NCBI GenBank assembly: GCA_036379395.1
Contig: DASVGR010000106.1
Location: 1 to 5,087 of the forward strand
DNA: 5,087 nt
Direction of reading: 5' to 3'
Origin: Oleiagrimonas sp036379395
GTDB lineage: Bacteria > Pseudomonadota > Gammaproteobacteria > Xanthomonadales > Rhodanobacteraceae
Numbering within the stretch: the first letter of the stretch is position 1; each line of letters begins with the position of its first letter. The notes under the pieces were generated by a model. That model was given only the letters and a program-made list of their open reading frames with translations. It was not told the DNA's origin and made no database searches. A program made the position numbers and the translations under genes. Shown here piece by piece: positions 1 through 5,087 of the stretch.

Positions 1-1
1 G

Positions 2-1006
2 AAATCGATTGCGGTCATTCGCGGCGACGGTATCGGCCCCGAGATCATGGCGGCCACCTTGAAGGTGCTGGGCGCATTGGAGTGCGGGCTCGACTACGAC
101 TTCGTCGAGGCCGGCATGGTGGCGCTGGAAAAACAGGGCGATCTGCTGCCGCGGGCAACGCTGGATGCGATCGCGCGTCACGGTGTGGCGCTGAAGGGAC
201 CGCTGACGACGCCGATCGGCAAGGGCTATTCGTCGTTGAACGTGCGTCTGCGCCGCCACTTCGACCTGTACGCCAACGTGCGGCCGGCGGTCAGCTTCCC
301 CGGGACCAAGGCGCGGTTTGAAAACATCGACATCATCACGGTGCGCGAGAACACCGAGGGCGCGTACCTGCAGGAAGGCCAGCTGGTGTCGCCTGATGGC
401 GAGATTGCGCAGTCGCTGGTGCGCAACACGCGCCACGGCGCGACGCGCATCGTGCGCCACGCGTTCGAACTCGCGGTGAAGCGCGGCCGCAAGAAGGTCA
501 CCGTGGTGCACAAGGCCAACATCATCAAGACCGCGTCGGGGCTGTTCCTCGACGTGGCGCGCGAGGTTGCGAAGGATTATCCGCAGATCCAGTGCAACGA
601 GATGATCGTCGACAACACCTGCATGCAACTGGTGATGAACCCGTGGCAGTTCGACGTGATCGTCACCACCAACCTGTTCGGCGACATCCTGTCCGACCTG
701 TGCGCCGGCCTGATCGGCGGCCTGGGCCTGGCGCCGGGTGCCAACATCGGTGCCGACGCAGCCATCTTCGAGGCCGTGCACGGCTCGGCGCCGGACATCG
801 CCGGCAAGGGTATCGCCAACCCGTGCGCGCTGCTGCTGGGCGCCGCGCAGATGCTCGATCACCTCGACATGGTCGACAAGGGCGACCGCCTGCGCGCCGC
901 CATCCGCGAGACGGTCGAAGCCGGCGACAACACCACGCCGGATCTGGGCGGCAAGGGCACCACCGACAGCTTTGCCGACGCCATCATCAAGCGTTTGGCG
1001 GCCTGA
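2..1006 (+). CDS. icd: NAD-dependent isocitrate dehydrogenase, 5'-partial
   Basis: Catalyses oxidative decarboxylation of isocitrate to 2-oxoglutarate in the cytoplasmic TCA cycle. The reading frame is open from the window edge; 334 residues are visible and only a few N-terminal ones should be missing, because the N-terminal GDGIGPE motif is at residues 8-14. Counting from the first visible codon, the isocitrate site is complete: SLN at 78-80 (the Ser-x-Asn pair that separates isocitrate from isopropylmalate enzymes), R84, R94, R115 and Y122 in RENTEGAY, K171 in VHKAN, and metal ligands D218, D228 and D232. The coenzyme loop reads HGSAPDIAG, with Asp265-Ile266 where the NADP enzyme of E. coli has Lys344-Tyr345, so NAD is expected. 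The sequence resembles the mitochondrial IDH3 alpha subunit more than the long NADP enzymes. The internal ATG at 47 is not the start because conserved sequence precedes it. Homoisocitrate or tartrate dehydrogenase are less likely alternatives. Confidence 0.92.
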   Translation, partial: KSIAVIRGDGIGPEIMAATLKVLGALECGLDYDFVEAGMVALEKQGDLLPRATLDAIARHGVALKGPLTTPIGKGYSSLNVRLRRHFDLYANVRPAVSFPGTKARFENIDIITVRENTEGAYLQEGQLVSPDGEIAQSLVRNTRHGATRIVRHAFELAVKRGRKKVTVVHKANIIKTASGLFLDVAREVAKDYPQIQCNEMIVDNTCMQLVMNPWQFDVIVTTNLFGDILSDLCAGLIGGLGLAPGANIGADAAIFEAVHGSAPDIAGKGIANPCALLLGAAQMLDHLDMVDKGDRLRAAIRETVEAGDNTTPDLGGKGTTDSFADAIIKRLAA

Positions 1007-1038
1007 CCGCGCGTTTCAATCGGCCCCTCGGGGCAGGG

Positions 1039-1075
1039 GACAAAGGCCGCGGCTGAACCGCGGCCTTTGTCGTTT
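1039..1075 (+). terminator. Rho-independent terminator after isocitrate dehydrogenase
   Basis: A perfect 14-bp stem (GACAAAGGCCGCGG at 1039-1052 with its complement at 1058-1071) closes a 5-base loop, CTGAA, and is followed by GTTT. It begins 33 bases after the dehydrogenase stop codon. The T-run is short, but the stem is long and GC-rich and the position is right. It separates the dehydrogenase transcript from the membrane enzyme gene downstream. Confidence 0.85.
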
Positions 1076-1114
1076 ATCGCCTGTACTCAGGCAGATGGTG
1101 TACGCCAACGACCA

Positions 1115-1129
1115 CGCGCATAATGCGCG
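1115..1129. promoter_or_regulatory. Palindrome CGCGCATAATGCGCG, possible promoter/operator
   Basis: Two 7-base arms (CGCGCAT and ATGCGCG) flank a single central A. The centre contains CATAAT (1119-1124), which matches the sigma-70 -10 box at five of six positions. No good -35 box lies 16-18 bases upstream. If real, the start site would be near 1131, giving a leader of about 100 bases before the GTG at 1233. It lies in the 226-base gap between the dehydrogenase and the LtaS-like gene, which holds nothing else I can name apart from the terminator. The palindrome could be chance in GC-rich DNA. Confidence 0.25.
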
Positions 1130-1220
1130 GCGTGCCGAGCGGGGGCGATGGTCGCGTTCGTCGACGGGCATGCGGGTGATGGCGTCGGCGGGAGATGCCG
1201 TGGGCGACAACAATTGAAAC

Positions 1221-1225
1221 GAGGA
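1221..1225 (+). promoter_or_regulatory. Ribosome binding site deciding the GTG start at 1233
   Basis: GAGGA lies 7 bases before GTG 1233. An in-frame TGA at 1215-1217 closes the frame upstream, so GTG is the first possible start. The ATG at 1226 is in another frame. The next in-frame ATG (1263) lies inside the first membrane segment and lacks a comparable site. Confidence 0.75.
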
Positions 1226-1232
1226 ATGCTGC

Positions 1233-3179
1233 GTGCTGGCAGTCGGGTGGTATTTCTTGATCATGGCGATGGTCGTCCTGACCGTCAGCCGCGTGTGTTT
1301 GTGCCTGTGGCTGCGCGAGCGCGTGCGCGCGGCCGGTGGCTGGTGGCCGGTGCTCAAGGGTGGCTGGCGCATCGACGCCAGTTTTCTGGCCATGGTGGCC
1401 GGCATTCCGCTGCTGCTGGCGCCCTGGGTTGATCCGTTCGAGCCGGCGCGCTGGCTGGCGCTGGTGTGGTTTGGCGTGTGGTCGCTGGTGCTGGTGTTGC
1501 TGGAAATCGCCACGCCGCAATTCATCATCGAATATGACAGCCGTCCCAACCGCCTGTTTGTCGCCTATCTGACCCAGCCGCGCGAAGTGGCGTCGATGCT
1601 GTGGTGCGGCTACAAGCCGGTGCTGTTTGCCGGTGTGTTGCTGTGGCTGGTCGTGGGCACCGGCGCCATCGTCTGGTTGTGCAGCGCGCCGGTCTGGCTG
1701 GTATCGGCTTTGTGGTGGCAGCGCTTGGCGTTGATGGCGGGTTTGTTCGTGGTGCTGCTGGTCGGCCGCGGCAGCCTGGGGCATCGTCCGCTCAATGCCG
1801 CGCGGGTGGCGTTTTGCGGTGATGCCATGGTCAACATGCTGCCGCTCAACTCGACGTTCGTGGTGGTCAACGCCATCAAGGATCAAAGGTCTGACCGGCC
1901 GGCCGCCGCCGTCTACGGCGCCATGGACGAGGCACGCATGCAGGCGCTGGTGCGGACCGCGTCAGGGCTGGGTCTGCCGCCCGCCGCTACAGATCCGCCG
2001 ACGCAAAACCTGCGCCCGGCCACGGCGATGCTGTCCCGCGCGCGCAACATCGTCATCATCGTGGAAGAAAGCCTGGGTGCGCAGTTCACCGGTTGCCTCG
2101 GCGGCAGCGGCTGCACGCCCGAGCTGGATGCCCTGGCCGGGCAGGGCTGGCTGCTGGCGCGGCTGTTCGCCACCGGTACGCGTTCGGTGCGCGGGCTGGA
2201 GGCGGTCACGGCGGGATTCCTGCCGACGCCGGCCGATGCCGTGTTCAAGCTGCCGCGCAGCCAGCGCGGTTTCTTCACGCTGGCGGCCTTGCTGGGCCAG
2301 CACGGTTACCACTCGCGTTTCGTCTATGGCGGCGAGGCGCATTTCGACAACATGAAGGGCTTCTTCCTCGGCAACGGTTTTGACGAGGTCGTCGACCTGC
2401 CGAAGTTCCAGCACAAACCCGTGTTCACCGGCTCGTGGGGCGCGTGTGACGAGGACATGTTCGACGAACTGCATCGGCGTCTGTCGGATGACGGCGACAC
2501 GCCGACGCTGACGGTGGCGTTCACCGTCAGCAACCACTCGCCGTGGGAATACCCGACCGGCCGCATCACGCCGCAGGGCGAGCCGGCCAGCGTGGAAAAC
2601 ACGGTGCGCTATGCCGACTGGGCGTTGGGCCGGTTTTTCGAGCGGGCACGCCAATCGACGTACTGGGGTGACACCGTGTTTGCCGTGGTGGCCGATCACG
2701 ACGCGCGCGTGGTGGGTGCCAGCCTGGTGCCGGTGGCCCGCTTCCACATCCCGGCGCTGCTGCTGGGGGCGGGCGTCGAACCGCGCCGTGACGAGGGCGT
2801 GTGCAGCCAGGTGGATCTGGCGCCGACGCTGTTGTCGCTGGCGGGCATCAACGCCGTGCATCCGATGCCGGGGGCCGACTTGACGCGACATGCGCCGGAC
2901 CGCGCCATCATGCAGTACGGCGCCAATTACGGTTATCTCTCCGGCGGACATTTGCTGGTGCTGGAACCGCAGCGGCCGGCGCGGCAGTTCGCCTGGCCGA
3001 CCGCCGGCACGCCGGATGCCATGCAGGCCGAGGCACTGGATCCTGCCCTGGCGGAAGTGGCGCTGGCGCATGCCCTGTGGCCGGGTTGGGCGTATTTCAA
3101 CGAGTTTTACCGTCTGCCGCGCGTGGCGCAGGTACGGCCGGCCGTGGAGGCGCGGTTGGCGACGCAGCCGCAGGGCTGA
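1233..3179 (+). CDS. LTA synthase/OpgB-family membrane phosphotransferase (sulfatase fold)
   Basis: A 648-residue inner-membrane protein of the alkaline phosphatase superfamily (COG1368 type). Relatives transfer phosphoglycerol or related headgroups from phospholipid to an acceptor outside the membrane: lipoteichoic acid in Gram-positives, periplasmic glucans through OpgB/MdoB in enterics. About five hydrophobic segments (roughly residues 5-27, 50-66, 73-93, 128-150, 152-177) precede the periplasmic catalytic domain from about 270. Visible motifs are NIVIIVEES (metal-binding Glu278/279), ATGTRSVRGLEA (nucleophile region, Thr316 or Ser318), SNHSPWEYP (His435), and VVADHDARV (metal ligands Asp488-His489). 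All key positions are present, so activity is expected. Start: GTG behind GAGGA, with an upstream in-frame stop. Flanked by a terminator on each side, it looks monocistronic. Family is secure; the substrate and acceptor cannot be read from sequence, and Gram-negative members are often annotated only as sulfatase or LTA synthase family. Confidence 0.9.
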   Translation: MLAVGWYFLIMAMVVLTVSRVCLCLWLRERVRAAGGWWPVLKGGWRIDASFLAMVAGIPLLLAPWVDPFEPARWLALVWFGVWSLVLVLLEIATPQFIIEYDSRPNRLFVAYLTQPREVASMLWCGYKPVLFAGVLLWLVVGTGAIVWLCSAPVWLVSALWWQRLALMAGLFVVLLVGRGSLGHRPLNAARVAFCGDAMVNMLPLNSTFVVVNAIKDQRSDRPAAAVYGAMDEARMQALVRTASGLGLPPAATDPPTQNLRPATAMLSRARNIVIIVEESLGAQFTGCLGGSGCTPELDALAGQGWLLARLFATGTRSVRGLEAVTAGFLPTPADAVFKLPRSQRGFFTLAALLGQHGYHSRFVYGGEAHFDNMKGFFLGNGFDEVVDLPKFQHKPVFTGSWGACDEDMFDELHRRLSDDGDTPTLTVAFTVSNHSPWEYPTGRITPQGEPASVENTVRYADWALGRFFERARQSTYWGDTVFAVVADHDARVVGASLVPVARFHIPALLLGAGVEPRRDEGVCSQVDLAPTLLSLAGINAVHPMPGADLTRHAPDRAIMQYGANYGYLSGGHLLVLEPQRPARQFAWPTAGTPDAMQAEALDPALAEVALAHALWPGWAYFNEFYRLPRVAQVRPAVEARLATQPQG

Positions 3180-3205
3180 TGCCCGTTGCGGGCGAGGATG
3201 CGTGC

Positions 3206-3241
3206 AAAAACAAGCCCCGGGTGTTGCCGTCCGGGGCTTGT
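3206..3241. terminator. Terminator between convergent genes, stronger for the minus strand
   Basis: An 11-bp perfect stem (ACAAGCCCCGG at 3210-3220 with its complement at 3231-3241) encloses a 10-base loop. Read on the minus strand, the stem is followed by TTTT (3209-3206) and then GC, a classic intrinsic terminator 21 bases after the stop of the AhpD-like gene. On the plus strand only TCTGTC follows, so termination of the LtaS-like transcript there would be weaker. It is the only structure in the 82-base gap between the two stop codons. Confidence 0.85.
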
Positions 3242-3261
3242 CTGTCGCATGGCGGGGAAAA

Positions 3262-3730
3262 TCAGGCTTTCTTCTTGGCTGGCTGGTACGTGCCCGGTTC
3301 GCTGCGGAACGGGATGGCCAGACGGTTCCATGCGTTGATGGCGACCACGGCCAGGTCCAGGTCGACCAGTTCTTCCTCGCTGAAAACCTTGCGCGCGGCG
3401 TCGTAGAATTTCGTCGGACACGCCGTGTTGCGGGTCAAGACGCGTCACCGCCTCGCACCACGCCAAGGCCGCGCGCTCGCGCTCGGTGTAGAACGAGGCT
3501 TCGCGCCAAGCCGGCAGCACGTACAGGCGCTGCTCGGTTTCGCCGTTGGCGCGGGCATCCTTGGAATGCATGTCCATGCAGTAGGCGCAGCCGTTGAGCT
3601 GCGAGGCGCGCATGAAAACCAGCTCCACCAGCGGCTCTTCGAGCGTGGAGTGATGCACGAACTGGCTCAGGTCGACAAGGTGCTTGAGCACGTCGGCGCG
3701 CTTGGCGTAGTAGTTGATGCGTTGGGTCAT
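3262..3730 (-). pseudogene. AhpD-like/carboxymuconolactone decarboxylase-family protein, frameshifted
   Basis: The intact part (residues 1-107 from ATG 3730) matches the small AhpD-like peroxidase family: MTQRINYYAK, then RASQLNGCAYCMDMHSKDA with the redox pair C48-C51 and His55. Family members act as alkylhydroperoxidase-like thiol enzymes in the cytoplasm. After residue 107 (GVSDE) the frame is lost, but the next frame continues the family pattern without a gap: FYDAARKVFSEEEL, then a C-terminal stretch with AINAWNRLAI, then GTYQPAKKKA and TGA at 3264-3262. Removing one base in 3407-3411 (GAAATTC read on the minus strand) restores a 155-residue protein of normal family length. The unshifted frame instead runs to 3107, into the neighbouring gene, which is clearly artificial. 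GGAG (3742-3739) lies 8 bases before the ATG. Either a recent inactivation or a one-base sequencing error; the otherwise perfect conservation favours error or a very young mutation. Confidence 0.85.
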
Positions 3731-3788
3731 TGCAATGTCTCCATGGACGAAAACGGGATGGTCGCAACGCCATCCGTGGCGTGCGTGG

Positions 3789-4727
3789 TCAGCGCAAAAG
3801 CGGCCAGGGCGCGAGGAAAATCACCCACAAAACCACCACGATGGCGCTGTATTTGACGGCGCGGAACAGCCTCGGGCTGCGCCGCTTGAACGCGCGCGAA
3901 CGCTCGCGGCTGCGCTGGTTGAAGGCAAACAGGCGGTTCACCAGGCCGGTCTTTTCCGCGCCCACGTCGGAATTGGGCGAAGCGGTGATGCGGCCCATGA
4001 AAATGCCCACGCGATGGTTGATGGCGCGCATCAGCGAGGTTTTCAGCGGACGCTCGACGTCGGCAAAAAAGATGATGCGGCTCTGGTCGGTCTTGTTGTC
4101 GACCCAGTGCACGAAGGTTTCGTCGAACACCACGTCCTTGCCGTCGCCCCAGGCGTGTTCTTCGCCGTCGACGAAGATGGCGCAGTCGCGCGAGTTGGGC
4201 GTGACCAGGCCGAGGTGATAGCGCAAGGAACCGGCGAACGGGTCGCGATGCGGGTTCAGGCGGCTGTGCGGCGCCAGCACGGCGAACATGGCGGCCTTGA
4301 TGCCGGGCACGGAATTGACCAGCTCGACGGTCTTGGGACACAGCTGGCTGGCCGATTCCAGCGGCTGGTCGTACCACTTCAGGTAAAACCGTTTCCAGCC
4401 CTGCTTGATGAAGCTGTTGAAGCTGGCGTCGGAATGCTCGCTGGCGCGTGCGATGGCACCGGCGTCGGTCAGTGCCAGCGCTTCGTCACGGATGGTTTGC
4501 CAGTTGTCGCGAAACGTGTCCAGTTGCGGAAACTGGTCGCGGTCGAGGATGGGCTTGGCCGGCGCCTTCGAAAACAGGTACATCAGCAAGTTGTACGGCG
4601 CGAACAGGGCCGAGTGGTCGGCCAGCTGGCGGTCGAAACGCAACCGCTTGCGGCCGCGCAGATGCACCAGCAGCACGCAGCCGACAAAAACCAGCAGCAC
4701 GGCAAGCACGATGAGTCGAACGGTCAT
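3789..4727 (-). CDS. lpxO: LpxO-like lipid A hydroxylase (aspartyl/asparaginyl beta-hydroxylase family)
   Basis: A 312-residue Fe(II)/2-oxoglutarate dioxygenase. LpxO enzymes add a 2-hydroxyl to a secondary acyl chain of lipid A, working at the cytoplasmic side of the inner membrane. Visible are an N-terminal membrane segment (about 3-22) followed by a basic stretch, then the jelly-roll core. Iron ligands are H160 and D162 in NPHRDPF and H207 in FVHWVDN; R217 in SRIIFFADVERP should hold 2-oxoglutarate. The tail NSDVGAEKTGLVNRLF is LpxO-like, followed by an Arg/Lys-rich stretch (272-292) and a second hydrophobic segment (293-309). Length is close to the roughly 300 residues of LpxO. Start: ATG 4727; no convincing Shine-Dalgarno precedes it, and no alternative in-frame start upstream looks better. 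The AhpD-like gene begins 58 bases after its stop without a terminator, so the two may share a transcript. Other members of the hydroxylase family act on peptides, so the lipid A role is inferred. Confidence 0.85.
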   Translation of the reverse strand: MTVRLIVLAVLLVFVGCVLLVHLRGRKRLRFDRQLADHSALFAPYNLLMYLFSKAPAKPILDRDQFPQLDTFRDNWQTIRDEALALTDAGAIARASEHSDASFNSFIKQGWKRFYLKWYDQPLESASQLCPKTVELVNSVPGIKAAMFAVLAPHSRLNPHRDPFAGSLRYHLGLVTPNSRDCAIFVDGEEHAWGDGKDVVFDETFVHWVDNKTDQSRIIFFADVERPLKTSLMRAINHRVGIFMGRITASPNSDVGAEKTGLVNRLFAFNQRSRERSRAFKRRSPRLFRAVKYSAIVVVLWVIFLAPWPLLR

Positions 4728-4806
4728 GGATGCACTGTGGGTGGGGGACGATGGGCCAGTTTACTCCGGGCGTTGGTCACATCGGCTTGACCTCGGTTAG
4801 GACATT

Positions 4807-4852
4807 GCCCGCCGGAAAACGCGGGCCGGCATGCGGCCCGGCGCGGGCGGGT
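4807..4852. repeat. Nested inverted repeat in the divergent intergenic region
   Basis: An inner 7-bp stem (CGGGCCG 4822-4828, CGGCCCG 4834-4840) has a 5-base loop, GCATG. It sits inside outer arms GCCCGCC (4807-4813) and GGCGGGT (4846-4852), which pair with one G-T wobble. Read on the minus strand the inner stem is followed by CGTTTTCC, a weak terminator-like T-run. It lies about 95 bases before the GTG at 4947 and about 80 bases from the lpxO start. Function unknown; GC-rich DNA makes such pairing easy. Confidence 0.4.
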
Positions 4853-4883
4853 GACTTCAGGCACTGTACGTCGTGTCTTCAGG
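4851..4883. repeat. Direct repeat GTGWCTTCAGG, 22-base period
   Basis: GTGACTTCAGG (4851-4861) recurs as GTGTCTTCAGG (4873-4883), identical at 10 of 11 positions and exactly 22 bases apart, about two helical turns. Such phasing puts both copies on one face of the DNA, as with many regulator sites. It lies 64-96 bases upstream of the exported-protein start at 4947. I recognise no named regulator consensus. Confidence 0.45.
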
Positions 4884-4918
4884 TCGGGTAACAAGGTCAA
4901 CTTGCGGCCTTGTGCCGT

Positions 4919-4930
4919 CGATCCGGATCG
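4919..4930. repeat. 12-base perfect palindrome CGATCCGGATCG next to a ribosome binding site
   Basis: The 12 bases equal their own reverse complement and end 5 bases before the AGGAG at 4936. Slightly upstream, ACAAGG (4891-4896) and CCTTGT (4908-4913) form another 6-bp inverted repeat. Either could be an operator or a leader hairpin, or chance. Confidence 0.35.
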
Positions 4931-4935
4931 GGAAC

Positions 4936-4940
4936 AGGAG
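4936..4940 (+). promoter_or_regulatory. Ribosome binding site deciding the GTG start at 4947
   Basis: AGGAG lies 6 bases before GTG 4947. The protein read from that GTG begins with a textbook signal peptide, which supports this start over the downstream in-frame ATG at 5004, which would delete the charged N-terminus and most of the hydrophobic core. Confidence 0.75.
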
Positions 4941-4946
4941 TGCGAC

Positions 4947-5087
4947 GTGAAGACGAAATGGCGGCGTTGGCTGGCGGGATCGTGCGTTTGTCTGGCGGCG
5001 GGCATGCCGCTGGCCGCACTGGCAGTTCCGGAGGCGGGCGGCCCGGTGCAGGCGTTGATCCGCTACCCGGCCATGCACGGCAATGAC
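4947..5087 (+). CDS. Exported protein, 3'-partial; possibly a tricorn/S41-type peptidase or beta-propeller protein
   Basis: Only the first 47 residues are in the window. They form a Sec signal peptide: a basic n-region (KTKWRRW, residues 2-8), a hydrophobic core (about 9-25), and a likely cleavage after Ala26 in the A-L-A motif, so the product should reach the periplasm or beyond. The mature start, VPEAGGPVQALIRYPAMHGND, ends in a stretch that recalls the first blade of PD40/TolB-like propellers at the N-terminus of tricorn-type S41 peptidases, where 'hRYP..hGD.IVF' is common. That assignment rests on about ten residues and is tentative. Cysteines at 13 and 15 lie too early and lack the Leu of a lipobox, so a lipoprotein is unlikely. 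It is divergent from lpxO, with a 219-base gap that must hold both promoters. Confidence 0.75.
   Translation, partial: MKTKWRRWLAGSCVCLAAGMPLAALAVPEAGGPVQALIRYPAMHGND

Noticed and set aside
1148..1432. Possible small plus-strand gene of 94 codons before and over the LtaS-like start
   Set aside because: It overlaps the supported gene by 200 bases, and its composition looks like an out-of-frame reading.
1074..1886. Minus-strand open frame of 270 codons
   Set aside because: His/Gln/Arg-rich shadow over the start of the LtaS-like gene, without any domain-like pattern.
1962..3071. Minus-strand open frame of 369 codons opposite the LtaS-like gene
   Set aside because: Arg/Gln/His-rich translation typical of an antisense frame in GC-rich DNA, lying entirely over a gene with intact family motifs.
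3107..3730. Taking the AhpD-like protein as a 207-residue product
   Set aside because: Its tail after residue 107 is out of frame, while the true family C-terminus continues in the adjacent frame and ends at 3262.
4758..4763. TAAACT on the minus strand as a -10 box for lpxO
   Set aside because: The position is plausible, about 30 bases before the ATG, but there are only four of six matches and no -35 box at proper spacing.
3714..4790. Plus-strand open frame of 358 codons opposite lpxO
   Set aside because: Antisense shadow of the well-supported hydroxylase gene. Its translation is low in complexity and rich in Val, Gly and Gln, with no recognisable domain.
4787..4792. TTGACC as a -35 box for the exported-protein gene
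   Set aside because: No acceptable -10 box lies 16-18 bases downstream; the sequence there is GC-rich.
4947..5024. Lipoprotein signal in the exported protein (Cys13 or Cys15)
   Set aside because: The residues before each Cys do not form a lipobox, and a Sec-type A-L-A cleavage site at residue 26 fits better.
4724..5078. Minus-strand open frames across the divergent intergenic region and the exported-protein start
   Set aside because: They oppose a plus-strand gene with a strong ribosome binding site and signal peptide, and their translations show no family features.

Overview
The window is high-GC and densely coding, with short gaps between genes. The gene content (a short NAD-type isocitrate dehydrogenase, an LTA-synthase-like membrane phosphotransferase, an LpxO-type lipid A hydroxylase and an exported protein) points to a Gram-negative proteobacterium. 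My best guess is the gammaproteobacterial order Lysobacterales/Xanthomonadales. That placement rests on protein style and base composition, not on a marker gene. I see no mobile element, tRNA, rRNA or CRISPR array.

Layout from left to right. Positions 2-1006 (+) hold almost all of an NAD-dependent isocitrate dehydrogenase, cut at its first few residues by the window edge, followed by a strong hairpin at 1039-1075. Positions 1233-3179 (+) encode a 648-residue LTA synthase/OpgB-type enzyme that starts at GTG behind a good Shine-Dalgarno. It converges on a minus-strand pair, and the two transcription units meet at a hairpin (3206-3241) whose T-tract mainly serves the minus strand. The minus-strand pair reads from right to left: an LpxO-like Fe(II)/2-oxoglutarate hydroxylase (4727-3789), then, 58 bases on, an AhpD-like CxxC protein (3730-3262). 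The second gene carries a single-base frameshift that splits an otherwise intact 155-residue protein. A 219-base divergent intergenic region (4728-4946) rich in small repeats leads to a plus-strand gene at 4947. That gene starts at GTG, has a clear signal peptide and runs off the right edge after 47 residues.

Functionally, the two best-preserved central genes both appear to modify the cell envelope. The LtaS/OpgB-like enzyme should move a phosphoglycerol or similar headgroup in the periplasm, and the LpxO-like enzyme should hydroxylate a lipid A acyl chain at the cytoplasmic face. They lie on opposite strands, so this is neighbourhood, not an operon. I found no convincing undescribed system. 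The points most worth checking are the frameshift, the unknown substrate of the LtaS-like protein, and the repeat-rich control region before the exported protein.
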